Below, piece after piece: positions 25,403-31,932 of a stretch of DNA of 41,592 nucleotides. The stretch spans positions 1-41,592 of the forward strand of contig NZ_SMNA01000020.1 in assembly GCF_004353825.1 (NCBI RefSeq), in the 5' to 3' direction. Each line of letters begins with the position of its first letter. Position 1 is the stretch's first letter. The notes under the pieces are model-generated. The model ran no database searches. It was not told the DNA's origin and worked only from the letters and a program-made list of their open reading frames with translations. The DNA comes from Occultella glacieicola. GTDB taxonomy: Bacteria; Actinomycetota; Actinomycetes; Actinomycetales; Beutenbergiaceae. The position numbers and the translations under genes are program-made.

Positions 25403-25607
25403 GTACCGGCCCTGTGGGCCGGTGCTGTGTTGTCCCGGGGGCTTTGCCCCCCGTCATCCGGCCTTTGAGGGTTCAACGGGTCCGAGGGCCCAGTCAAGGG
25501 CGCCTGCGGCGTCACTGCGTGATCGAGCTCCGCTCGACCCTGGACAGCACCCTCGGACCCGCTGGCTGCCTCCGGCTATCGGAAGTGACGGGGGCAGAAC
25601 GATCACC
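25403..25607 (+). repeat. Structured leader element, copy 2, upstream of the ParB-like gene
   Basis: Visible pairings: 25405-25412/25416-25423 (loop TGT); 25437-25442/25446-25451 (loop TTT); 25478-25488/25550-25560 (11 bp perfect), enclosing GTCAAGGG 25493-25500 with 25538-25545 and three successive hairpins at 25501-25511, 25513-25521 and 25524-25536; 25571-25574/25580-25583; and a competing long-range stem 25448-25456/25586-25594. Forty-eight bases separate the element from the ATG, filled by 9-bp units and the Shine-Dalgarno. Confidence 0.9.
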
Positions 25608-25618
25608 CCAAAGCAGTT

Positions 25619-25645
25619 ACGCGCAACGCACGCAACACACACAAC
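25619..25645 (+). repeat. 9-bp array B, directly upstream of the ParB-like ribosome site
   Basis: Three units end in AAC at 25627, 25636 and 25645 (ACGCGCAAC, GCACGCAAC, ACACACAAC). AGGAGG begins at the next base, so the array is the 5' untranslated segment immediately before the Shine-Dalgarno. Confidence 0.8.
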
Positions 25646-25655
25646 AGGAGGAACC

Positions 25656-26996
25656 ATGACCGACACCGGAACCCTCACCCACGTGGCCCCGGCCACGCTC
25701 ACCATCGAGACGAACGTCCGCAGCGACGCCGACCTCGACAAAGCATTCGTGGACTCGATCCGCCAGCACGGCGTGCTGACACCCATCATCGCGATCGCCC
25801 ACGAGGACGGAACCCTGCACGTGCGCGCAGGACAACGCCGGACCCTCGCAGCCATCGAGGCAGGCCTCGACACCATCCCCGCCTACATCGTCCCCGCAGG
25901 CGACGACGCAGACCGGCTCGTCGAGCAGATCGTCGAGAACGACCAACGACGCACGCTCAGCGACGCAGACCGCACCGCAGCCTGGGAACAACTCGCAGTA
26001 CTCGGACTCAGCGCCGCGCAGATCGCAAAGCGAACCGGACACGGCCGCAAAGACGTCCAAACCGGCCTCACCGTCGCCGAGAGCGCCGCAGCCAAGCACG
26101 CACTCGCCACCCATGACCTGACCCTCGCCCAGGCCGCCGTCCTAGCCGAGTTCGAGGACGACACCGACACCCTCGAGGCCCTGACCAACATCGCCATCAC
26201 CGAACCCGGGCAGTTCGACCACACAGCCCAACGCGCCCGCGACGACCGCGACGCGCAAGCGGCCGCGCAAGCCGAAACGGCCAGGCTCACCGAGGCAGGC
26301 GTCACCCTCCTCACCGAACGCCCCGCCTGGGACTCCGAGTTGAAGGACCTCAGCGGCTACCGCCCCGCAAAGAGCGAATACGGAGCAGCGATCGACCCGG
26401 CCGACTACTACGACAACCCCGACCTACGCGCCCACGTGCGAGCAGGATGGCGCGGCGAGGTCGAAGTCACCTACTACCTGCCCACGCCCAAGAAGCACGG
26501 CCTCATCGACCGGCACGCCACCTCCAACGCGAGCACCACCGGGCCGATGACCGAGGAACAGAAGGCCGAACGTCGCGAACTCATCGCCAACAACAAGGCC
26601 TGGAAATCCGCCGAAACCGTCCGGCGCGAGTGGCTCACCACGTTCGCCACCCGCAAGACCAGCCCCAAGGACGCAGCCCAGTTCGTGGCCAACAGCCTCG
26701 TCAGCAACAACTACGCGCTCGACAAGGCTGCAACCCAAGGCCACCGACTCGCCCGCCAGCTGCTCGGCCTGGCCGAGTCCACCGGATACGGCGACCGGAG
26801 CCTCAACGACACCATCGCCAAGGCCTCCCCCGCCAGAGCCGCGCACATCACCCTCGTCCTGGTGCTCGCCGCCATCGAGGACAACACCGGAGTACACACC
26901 TGGCGCAACGCCACCGACACCGACTACTTCGCCGCACTCACCCGCTGGGGCTACACCCTCAGCGACGTCGAGCAACTCACCCAACAACCCCACTGA
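25656..26996 (+). CDS. ParB/Srx-fold nuclease-domain protein, first gene of the leading-type block
   Basis: The product is 446 residues. A ParB N-terminal domain spans ~15-105 with the GxRR box RAGQRRTLAA (57-66), then HTH LSAAQIAKRTGHGRKDVQTG (~113-132). The C-terminal ~280 residues are unlike chromosomal ParB. ParB-fold proteins can use CTP or act as nucleases or adaptors. Stand-alone, ParA-less ParB-like genes are common in plasmid leading regions; the ParA here has its own RHH partner elsewhere. The ATG at 25656 has a perfect AGGAGG, preceded by array B and element copy 2. A 12-bp terminator hairpin follows. Confidence 0.85.
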   Translation: MTDTGTLTHVAPATLTIETNVRSDADLDKAFVDSIRQHGVLTPIIAIAHEDGTLHVRAGQRRTLAAIEAGLDTIPAYIVPAGDDADRLVEQIVENDQRRTLSDADRTAAWEQLAVLGLSAAQIAKRTGHGRKDVQTGLTVAESAAAKHALATHDLTLAQAAVLAEFEDDTDTLEALTNIAITEPGQFDHTAQRARDDRDAQAAAQAETARLTEAGVTLLTERPAWDSELKDLSGYRPAKSEYGAAIDPADYYDNPDLRAHVRAGWRGEVEVTYYLPTPKKHGLIDRHATSNASTTGPMTEEQKAERRELIANNKAWKSAETVRREWLTTFATRKTSPKDAAQFVANSLVSNNYALDKAATQGHRLARQLLGLAESTGYGDRSLNDTIAKASPARAAHITLVLVLAAIEDNTGVHTWRNATDTDYFAALTRWGYTLSDVEQLTQQPH

Positions 26997-27004
26997 CACG
27001 CGCA

Positions 27005-27031
27005 GGTGACCGGCCCGACGGGCCGGTCACC
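27005..27031 (+). terminator. Perfect 12-bp hairpin after the ParB-like gene
   Basis: GGTGACCGGCCC (27005-27016), loop GAC, GGGCCGGTCACC (27020-27031). It means that the ArdC-like gene downstream needs its own promoter, which is where element copy 3 lies. Confidence 0.85.
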
Positions 27032-27076
27032 CCGCCCCATCGGCGGCCGGCTGGCGCCGGCCCGGGCCAAGCGCGG

Positions 27077-27277
27077 AACCGGCCCGTGGGCCGGTGCTGT
27101 GCTGTGCCGGCGGCTACGCCCCCGTCATCCGGCCTCTGACCATCCAACGCGTCACCCGCACGGTCAAGGGCGCCTACGGCGTCACTGGCGTGATCGAGCT
27201 CCGCTCGACCCTGGACAGTGCGGCCGCCACGACGGCTGCCTCCGGCTATCGGAAGTGACGGGGGGAACGCGATAACC
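27077..27277 (+). repeat. Structured leader element, copy 3, upstream of the ArdC-like gene
   Basis: It has the same order of motifs as copy 2 (core 27163-27218) but is diverged between them. The long-range stem has a different sequence yet still pairs in part (CCGCAC with GTGCGG, CGTC with GACG). Loop changes (TAC for TGC, TGGC for TGC) leave the small stems intact, and the terminal CCCCCGTCA/TGACGGGGG pair is kept. This pattern suggests that the fold is selected. Confidence 0.85.
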
Positions 27278-27286
27278 CAACCAGTT

Positions 27287-27322
27287 ACGCGCAACACACG
27301 TAACGCCCGCAACGTACGCAAT
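27287..27322 (+). repeat. 9-bp array C, directly upstream of the ArdC-like ribosome site
   Basis: Four units end at 27295, 27304, 27313 and 27322 (ACGCGCAAC, ACACGTAAC, GCCCGCAAC, GTACGCAAT). CCGGAGGAACC and the ATG at 27334 follow at once. Confidence 0.8.
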
Positions 27323-27333
27323 CCGGAGGAACC

Positions 27334-28227
27334 ATGGCCCGCAAGATCAAGAACACCAAGAGCACCGAAGAACGCCAGGCCGAAGCCGCCGCACTACACG
27401 CCTTGATCGTGGATCAGGTCGAGATCCTGCGTGACTCCGAGGCATGGACCCGCTTCCTCGACTTCGCCCAGGCATTCCACCGCTACAGCATCAACAACTT
27501 GTTGTTGATCCTCGCTCAGAAGCCCCACGCAACCCACGTCGCCGGCTACGGGACGTGGCAGAAGCTCGGACGCCAGGTCCGCAAAGGAGAAGGCGGCCCC
27601 AACGCCATCCGGATCTACGGCGGCCGCGACATCGTGACCACCGAGGAAGACGCGAACACCGGCGAGCAGAAGGAGCAACGCCGAACACGGTTCTTCCCCG
27701 TGTCGGTGTTCGACATCTCCCAGACCGAGGCCAAGGACCCCGAGGCCGAGGAGCCCGGCACCATCGCCCGCCGCCTCACCGGGGACGACCCGCTAGGCAT
27801 CGCGGACGCGGTCACCGACTACCTCACCGACCGTGGGTGGACCGTCGAGCGCGAGCCGATCCCCGGCGAAACCAACGGCTACACCACCACCGACGGCACC
27901 CGCCGCGTCGTCATCGACGCAAACCTCTCCCCCGCACAGGCTGCCAAGACCGCCCTGCACGAAGCCGCGCACGTCATCATGCACGCCGACCAGGACCCGG
28001 CCGAGATCGCACAGCACCGAGGCATCAAAGAGACAGAAGCCGAGAGCGTCGCCTACATCGTGGCCGGGATCCACGAACTCGACACCAGCGCCTACAGCAT
28101 CGGCTACGTCGCCCGATGGAGCAACGCAGACGCCGAGACCATCAAGGAGACCGCCTCACGCGTGCTGCGCACCGCACACACCCTCGCCGAAGCCATCACC
28201 GAACCGGCCCAAACCGAAGCCGCCTGA
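27334..28227 (+). CDS. ArdC-like antirestriction protein with M78-type metallopeptidase domain
   Basis: ArdC-type proteins bind single-stranded DNA and protect incoming plasmids from restriction. The 297-residue product has the N-terminal ssDNA-binding domain (~20-130: FAQAFHRYSINNLLLILAQK, ATHVAGYGTWQKLGRQVRKG, FFPVSVFDISQT) and a C-terminal zinc metallopeptidase-like domain with TALHEAAHVIMH (HEAAH at 209-213) and a downstream ETEAESVAYIV supplying the third ligand Glu. All motifs are intact. The ATG at 27334 has GGAGG. The gene is preceded by a terminator, element copy 3 and array C, so it is probably its own transcription unit, consistent with early expression on entry. Confidence 0.88.
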   Translation: MARKIKNTKSTEERQAEAAALHALIVDQVEILRDSEAWTRFLDFAQAFHRYSINNLLLILAQKPHATHVAGYGTWQKLGRQVRKGEGGPNAIRIYGGRDIVTTEEDANTGEQKEQRRTRFFPVSVFDISQTEAKDPEAEEPGTIARRLTGDDPLGIADAVTDYLTDRGWTVEREPIPGETNGYTTTDGTRRVVIDANLSPAQAAKTALHEAAHVIMHADQDPAEIAQHRGIKETEAESVAYIVAGIHELDTSAYSIGYVARWSNADAETIKETASRVLRTAHTLAEAITEPAQTEAA

Positions 28228-28240
28228 CGATGTCGGCATT

Positions 28241-28276
28241 ACACACAACACCCGTAATGCGTGCAACACACACAAC
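28241..28276 (+). repeat. 9-bp array D, directly upstream of the 28287 ribosome site
   Basis: Four units end at 28249, 28258, 28267 and 28276 (ACACACAAC, ACCCGTAAT, GCGTGCAAC, ACACACAAC), followed immediately by AGGAGGAGCC and ATG. Confidence 0.8.
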
Positions 28277-28286
28277 AGGAGGAGCC

Positions 28287-28547
28287 ATGCTCACCACCGA
28301 CCAGATCATCGAGCGCATGCGAAGCAACCGGCTCGGCCGGGCCTACCTCGCCGAACATGGCGCCGGCCCCGGGGGAGAGCGCTTCGCCGCCTGGCTCTTC
28401 GAACTCGACGCGCGCCTGGCCCGCACCCTGCGCATCGCACGAGGGCACCAGCAGCTCGCCGACCGCGACTGGCTCGCCGAGTTCGAGGCCGGCACCGCTC
28501 CAGCCCAAGCAGCAACGAACGCCCTCAGCGAAGAGTTCGGCCCTTGA
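28287..28547 (+). CDS. Small conserved-looking protein of the leading-type block
   Basis: The product is 86 residues, predicted helical, slightly acidic. It begins LTTDQIIERMRSNRLGRAYL and contains a Trp-Leu-Phe-Glu-Leu-Asp core. I do not recognise a family. A perfect AGGAGG precedes the ATG at 28287, and the 9-bp array precedes that, which strongly supports the start over the longer overlapping frame. It lies 59 bp after the ArdC-like gene, probably co-transcribed. Small helical proteins in this position are often anti-SOS or anti-defence factors; there is no direct evidence here. Confidence 0.75.
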   Translation: MLTTDQIIERMRSNRLGRAYLAEHGAGPGGERFAAWLFELDARLARTLRIARGHQQLADRDWLAEFEAGTAPAQAATNALSEEFGP

Positions 28548-28614
28548 AGCGCCCCACCGGCGGTCGGGTGGCCTGAACAAGGACCAAGGCCCGGCGGCCT
28601 CGCCGCCGTGGCGG

Positions 28615-28808
28615 AACCGGCCCGGTGGGCCGGTGCTGTGTCTTCTCGGTGGCTACGCCCCCGCCATCCGGCCTTTGAGGATCCATCACGGACCGTCCGC
28701 GCGGTCAAGGGCGCCTGCGGCGTCACTACGTGATCGAGCTGCGCTCGACCCTGGACAGCACTACCGGCCGCAACGGCTGCCTCCGGCTATCGGAAGTAAC
28801 GGGGGAGG
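28615..28808 (+). repeat. Structured leader element, copy 4, upstream of the first redoxin gene
   Basis: The core (28704-28758) is nearly identical to the other copies, with loop changes only (TAC, TGC). The 5' GC hairpin and the 3' TCCG-GCTAT-CGGA hairpin are conserved, but the terminal long-range stem has two C-A mismatches and the 11-bp stem is poorly kept, so this copy may be the weakest. A small GC hairpin at 28592-28608 just upstream may terminate the preceding gene. Confidence 0.82.
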
Positions 28809-28850
28809 AGAAGCGGCCCACCCCAACCACACATCCCGTAGGAGGTCGCC

Positions 28851-29072
28851 ATGATCACCATCTACACCAGGCCGAACTGCCAAGCCTGCCGCCTCACACG
28901 CGGCCCGCTCGATCGCGAAGGAATCACTTACTCTGTCGTGAACCTCGACGAACACCCCGACGTCGCCGAGCAGCTGCGCGAAGCCGGACATCAAGCCCTA
29001 CCCGTCGTCGTCACCGAGACCCACACCTGGGCCGGCTTCCAACCCGACAAGATTCGGCAACTCACACGATAG
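28851..29072 (+). CDS. NrdH-like glutaredoxin, copy 1
   Basis: This is a small thiol-disulfide redoxin, 73 residues, with the active site RPNCQACRLT (Cys10, Cys13) near the N-terminus and the NrdH-type C-terminal signature THTWAGFQPDKIRQL. NrdH proteins reduce class Ib ribonucleotide reductase or other thiols; no reductase is encoded here. AGGAGG precedes the ATG at 28851. A second, diverged redoxin is encoded at 30861, and both belong to the same plus-strand block. Supplying deoxynucleotides during complementary-strand synthesis, or redox protection on entry, are possible roles (inference). Confidence 0.88.
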   Translation: MITIYTRPNCQACRLTRGPLDREGITYSVVNLDEHPDVAEQLREAGHQALPVVVTETHTWAGFQPDKIRQLTR

Positions 29073-29074
29073 AT

Positions 29075-29155
29075 ACGCGCAACGCACGCAATGCACTCGC
29101 CACGCGGGACACGCGCAACACAAGCATTGTGTGTAACCCAAGCAACGCACATAAT
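29075..29155 (+). repeat. 9-bp array E, upstream of ssb
   Basis: Nine units in unbroken 9-bp phase end at 29083, 29092, 29101, 29110, 29119, 29128, 29137, 29146 and 29155. They begin ACGCGCAAC, GCACGCAAT and include several degenerate members. This is the longest well-phased array. It ends 66 bp before the ssb ATG. Confidence 0.78.
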
Positions 29156-29221
29156 GAAGGTACGGGGGCAGGCCGTGACACCGCGGTCAGCTCGGAACGG
29201 ACACCGAGAAGGGGAGACACC

Positions 29222-29602
29222 ATGAGCACCATCACCATCGCCGGGAACCTCACCGAGGATCCCACCATCCGCTACACGCCGAGCGGGCGCGCGGTCGCCA
29301 ACCTACGCGTGCTAGAGAACACCGGACACTACGACCGCGACGCCGGCAAGTGGGTCGAAGACCCCGAGCCAAACGCATTCAACGTGACCGTCTGGGGCGA
29401 CCAGGCCGAGAACGTCGCGGAGTCCCTACACAAGGGCGACGCCGTCGTCGGATACGGCACGATCACCACCAACTCCTACGAGACCGCACAGGGCGAACGA
29501 CGCACCAGCCAGGTCATCACCGCAGATGTCATCGGAGCGAGCCTCAGGCGCGCCACAGCGACCGTGACCCGCAAGCCACGCAAGAGCGAGAACCAGGACT
29601 GA
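29222..29602 (+). CDS. ssb: Plasmid single-stranded DNA-binding protein
   Basis: SSB coats the incoming strand and limits SOS induction. The 126-residue product has a clear OB-fold (MSTITIAGNLTEDPTIRYTP, FNVTVWGDQAENVAESLHKG, VVGYGTITTNSYETAQGERR). It is shorter than chromosomal actinobacterial SSB and lacks the usual acidic C-terminal tip that recruits partner proteins, ending instead in RKPRKSENQD. This truncated form may bind DNA without hosting the host partners. AAGGGGAG precedes the ATG at 29222. Array E lies upstream and a 14-bp terminator follows. Confidence 0.88.
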   Translation: MSTITIAGNLTEDPTIRYTPSGRAVANLRVLENTGHYDRDAGKWVEDPEPNAFNVTVWGDQAENVAESLHKGDAVVGYGTITTNSYETAQGERRTSQVITADVIGASLRRATATVTRKPRKSENQD

Positions 29603-29607
29603 CACGT

Positions 29608-29646
29608 CCCCGGGGCGGAGGCGAACACACACCCTCCGCCCCGGGG
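29608..29646 (+). terminator. Perfect 14-bp hairpin between ssb and parA
   Basis: CCCCGGGGCGGAGG (29608-29621) pairs completely with 29633-29646 around an 11-nt loop. It separates the ssb unit from the partition operon, although parA begins only 29 bases later, so part of the transcript may read through. Confidence 0.82.
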
Positions 29647-29675
29647 CGCACCACCCACGAGACAGGAGCACCAAC

Positions 29676-30461
29676 ATGACGCATCCGCTCGTCGCGGCCA
29701 TCTGCAACCAGAAAGGGGGAGTCGGCAAGACCACCGAGACCTTCCACCTGGCTCGAGCGGCAGCCCGAGCGGGCCGCCGAACGCTCGTCATCGACGCTGA
29801 CCCCCAGGGCAACCTCACCACCGTCCTCAGCGCCGAACCGCTGCCCGAAGACAGCGTCGGCCTGGCCGACGTCCTCTCAGCACGGTCCCGCGAGGGCATC
29901 AGTGACGTCACGGTGCCCACCGTGTGGGAAGGCGTCGACCTGGTCCCGACCGTCGGCTCCACCCTCGAGCTCGTCCGAGACGAACTCGTCACCGCCGGCG
30001 CCGGACGCGAGGGGCGCTTACGCAGCGCAATCGAGACGGTGGGGGAGCGGTACGACCTGGTCCTCATCGACTGCCCGCCCAGCCTGGACCAACTGACGAT
30101 CAACGCACTCGCCGCCTCAGAGGTGGTCGTTGTCGTCAGCGAATCCAAACTGCTGTCCGCCGAAGGCATCGCGAAACTCACCCGCACCGTGGAGACCGTG
30201 CGCGAACATTACGCACCAACGCTGCGGATCGCCGGCGTCGTCATCAACAAGCACGAGGACCGCACCATCGGTGGGCGCGAATGGTTCGAACAGATCGCCA
30301 GCGCGCTGCCGATGATCGAGCCCGCGGTGCCCAAGCGGGCTGCGATCGCCGATTCGCTCGAGGCCGCCACGGGCCTGGACCAGTGGCCCTCACGGCGATC
30401 CGAAGAGCTCGTCGTCATCTACGACCAACACCTCGCAACGATCGAAGGAGTTAAGCCATGA
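29676..30461 (+). CDS. parA: Partition ATPase ParA
   Basis: ParA moves plasmid copies apart before division. The 261-residue product has a canonical deviant Walker A NQKGGVGKTTETFH (~11-24), Walker A' VIDADPQGNLTT (~38-49) and Walker B VLIDCPPSLDQL (~130-141). It is compact, without an N-terminal regulatory HTH, which is the type Ib pattern. ACAGGAG precedes the ATG at 29676. Its ATGA overlap with the RHH gene at 30458 makes that protein the centromere-binding partner. It is clearly different from the ParA-like conjugation ATPase at 18679-20052. Confidence 0.93.
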   Translation: MTHPLVAAICNQKGGVGKTTETFHLARAAARAGRRTLVIDADPQGNLTTVLSAEPLPEDSVGLADVLSARSREGISDVTVPTVWEGVDLVPTVGSTLELVRDELVTAGAGREGRLRSAIETVGERYDLVLIDCPPSLDQLTINALAASEVVVVVSESKLLSAEGIAKLTRTVETVREHYAPTLRIAGVVINKHEDRTIGGREWFEQIASALPMIEPAVPKRAAIADSLEAATGLDQWPSRRSEELVVIYDQHLATIEGVKP

Positions 30462-30829
30462 CCAGGCCAGCACGGCGGACCTCGAGCCTGGGCACCGCCC
30501 ACCCCGCGGCGCCGTCCCCGATCGAGTCCGTCCCGGCACCCGCAACCCCGCCAACGGAGGCGCCCACGAAGAAGAGCGAACCGGCGCCCGAGGGCGGTAA
30601 GAAGAAGCGGGCGAACACCGCCACGTTCTACGTCGACCCCGAGATCGTCGCCAGGGCGCGGGGAGCCTACCGCTACACCCAGGGCCCGGAGGGATACCGG
30701 TCCTTCAGTGACTTCATCGTCCGGGCACTGGAGGCCGAAACCGCCCGCGTCGAGGCCAAGTACAACGACGGCCGACCCTTCGACGCGCTGGAAGCCGGGA
30801 CCCTCTCCCCGGGACCGCAAGCCAACTAA
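30458..30829 (+). CDS. ParB-equivalent centromere-binding RHH protein
   Basis: The product is 123 residues: a disordered Pro-rich N-terminus (~1-45), a basic patch GGKKKRAN, then a ribbon-helix-helix-like segment TATFYVDPEIVARARGAYRY and FSDFIVRALEAETAR. Small RHH proteins of this size serve as the centromere-binding partner of type Ib ParA. The ATG at 30458 overlaps the parA stop (ATGA). I could not identify the parS repeats with confidence; the 9-bp arrays or the sequence around 29600-29676 are possible sites. Confidence 0.8.
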   Translation: MTRPARRTSSLGTAHPAAPSPIESVPAPATPPTEAPTKKSEPAPEGGKKKRANTATFYVDPEIVARARGAYRYTQGPEGYRSFSDFIVRALEAETARVEAKYNDGRPFDALEAGTLSPGPQAN

Positions 30830-30860
30830 AAAGCGAACGACCGGGGGGAGGGATACGTCA

Positions 30861-31154
30861 GTGTTCACCGCGATCGTGTACAGCACTCCCGAGTGCATGC
30901 CATGCAAGATGACCTACCGCGCGCTCGACAAGGCCGGCATCACCTACCGGATTGTCGACGTCGCCGAAGACGCCGCTGCGCGTGAATACGTCACCGACGA
31001 GCTCGGCTACAGCCAAGCCCCCGTGGTCGTCATCGATGACCAGGACCACTGGAGCGGATTCCGCCCAGATCAGATCAGCCGCATCGCACAAGCCAACAGG
31101 ACACCGGCGAGCGGAACGAGTGTCACACCCACCCGGAAGGATCAGCAGACATGA
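30861..31154 (+). CDS. NrdH-like glutaredoxin, copy 2
   Basis: The product is 97 residues: FTAIVYSTPECMPCKMTYRA with active-site Cys12-Met-Pro-Cys15, and the signature DHWSGFRPDQISRIAQ, aligned with the WAGFQPDKI of the 28851 protein. A ~20-residue hydrophilic tail is added. The GTG at 30861 follows GGGGGGAGGG and is chosen over longer overlapping frames. The stop overlaps the next ATG as ATGA, so it starts a four-gene coupled operon (30861-32453). Possession of two different redoxins on one plasmid is unusual and suggests distinct targets. Confidence 0.85.
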   Translation: MFTAIVYSTPECMPCKMTYRALDKAGITYRIVDVAEDAAAREYVTDELGYSQAPVVVIDDQDHWSGFRPDQISRIAQANRTPASGTSVTPTRKDQQT

Positions 31155-31519
31155 GCCCTGAGGACGACGTCACCCAACTCGCTGACCAGGCCTACGAGGC
31201 GATCCGTGGGCTCAACCACGCCACGATCACCACCGCCTACCCGGCGCCGACCGTCTACAACGTCCTCGGCAATCTCAGCCACGCCGGCGGGCACGGCCTA
31301 CAACAAGCCCTCACCCAGATCGCCGGAGGGCTCAGGCGCTCGCTCGAGGAGTACGACGTCCACCAGGACGACGGAAGCGATCCGGCCATCGCAGTGGAGG
31401 AGGCGGCACAGCACCTCCAACAGGCCTCCGAGCTGGCCCGCGAGGTCGGCCGACTCATCGACCAAGCCCAGGCGGCCATCAGCCGGCAGAGCTACCGCCC
31501 ACAGGACGGCGCGGAGTAG
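31151..31519 (+). CDS. Helical protein of the redoxin-ART operon, unknown
   Basis: The product is 122 residues, acidic, nearly all helical: YNVLGNLSHAGGHGLQQALT, then LRRSLEEYDVHQDDG and a long helix EEAAQHLQQASELAREVGRL. The Leu-Gly-x-Leu and Gln-Ala-Leu pattern looks like a conserved actinobacterial family of plasmids and conjugative elements, function unknown. It is coupled by ATGA to the redoxin gene and lies two bases before the ART-like gene. It has no cysteines, so it is not an obvious redoxin substrate. A partner or inhibitor of the ART-like protein is possible from gene order only. Confidence 0.75.
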   Translation: MSPEDDVTQLADQAYEAIRGLNHATITTAYPAPTVYNVLGNLSHAGGHGLQQALTQIAGGLRRSLEEYDVHQDDGSDPAIAVEEAAQHLQQASELAREVGRLIDQAQAAISRQSYRPQDGAE

Positions 31520-31521
31520 TC

Positions 31522-31932
31522 ATGGATCTATACCACCGCACCACGGAGGAAGCAGCACGTGCGATTCTGGCGAGCGGACGATTCCTCACCCGCGAGAACA
31601 CCCCCGAGGCGTTCGCCTCAACACACTTCGACAGCGAGGCCGCAGCCGGCTACGGCGACGCCGTCGTGCACGTGCGCGTCGACGATGTCGACGCGCAACT
31701 CGACGACGAGTTCCCGGACGGCGAGCAGCACTACCGGATCCCGCTCGATCGCGCTGAGATCATCGACGCATTCACTATTGCGGAGGACGGCACCCGCGTC
31801 CCTCTTGCCGGCGCCGTGACGGACGCCAGGGAGGCATCATTCCCGACGCCACCTCAGACCCGCACCGTCACGGCGAACGCTGCACGGCCCGCGGCCGCGC
31901 AGCCCAATCGCGGGCCGCAACTGAGCCGATGA
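31522..31932 (+). CDS. ADP-ribosyltransferase-fold protein (ART-PolyVal-like)
   Basis: The product is 136 residues. MDLYHRTTEEAARAILASGR, AFASTHFDSEAAAGYGDAVV, HVRVDDVDAQLDDEFPDG matches the start-Tyr/His-Arg, Phe-x-Ser and later acidic strands of small ADP-ribosyltransferase-like domains, particularly those found inside 'polyvalent' proteins of conjugative plasmids and phages that are thought to disarm host defences. Here it is a stand-alone protein. The catalytic acid is not certain from sequence alone. The C-terminal ~35 residues are disordered. The start has GGAG five bases upstream and overlaps nothing; the stop overlaps the next ATG (ATGA). It could alternatively be a toxin. Confidence 0.65.
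   Translation: MDLYHRTTEEAARAILASGRFLTRENTPEAFASTHFDSEAAAGYGDAVVHVRVDDVDAQLDDEFPDGEQHYRIPLDRAEIIDAFTIAEDGTRVPLAGAVTDAREASFPTPPQTRTVTANAARPAAAQPNRGPQLSR

Noticed and set aside
25181-29155. CRISPR array reading of the short repeats
   Set aside because: Units are 9 bp, contiguous, without spacers, and no cas gene is present.
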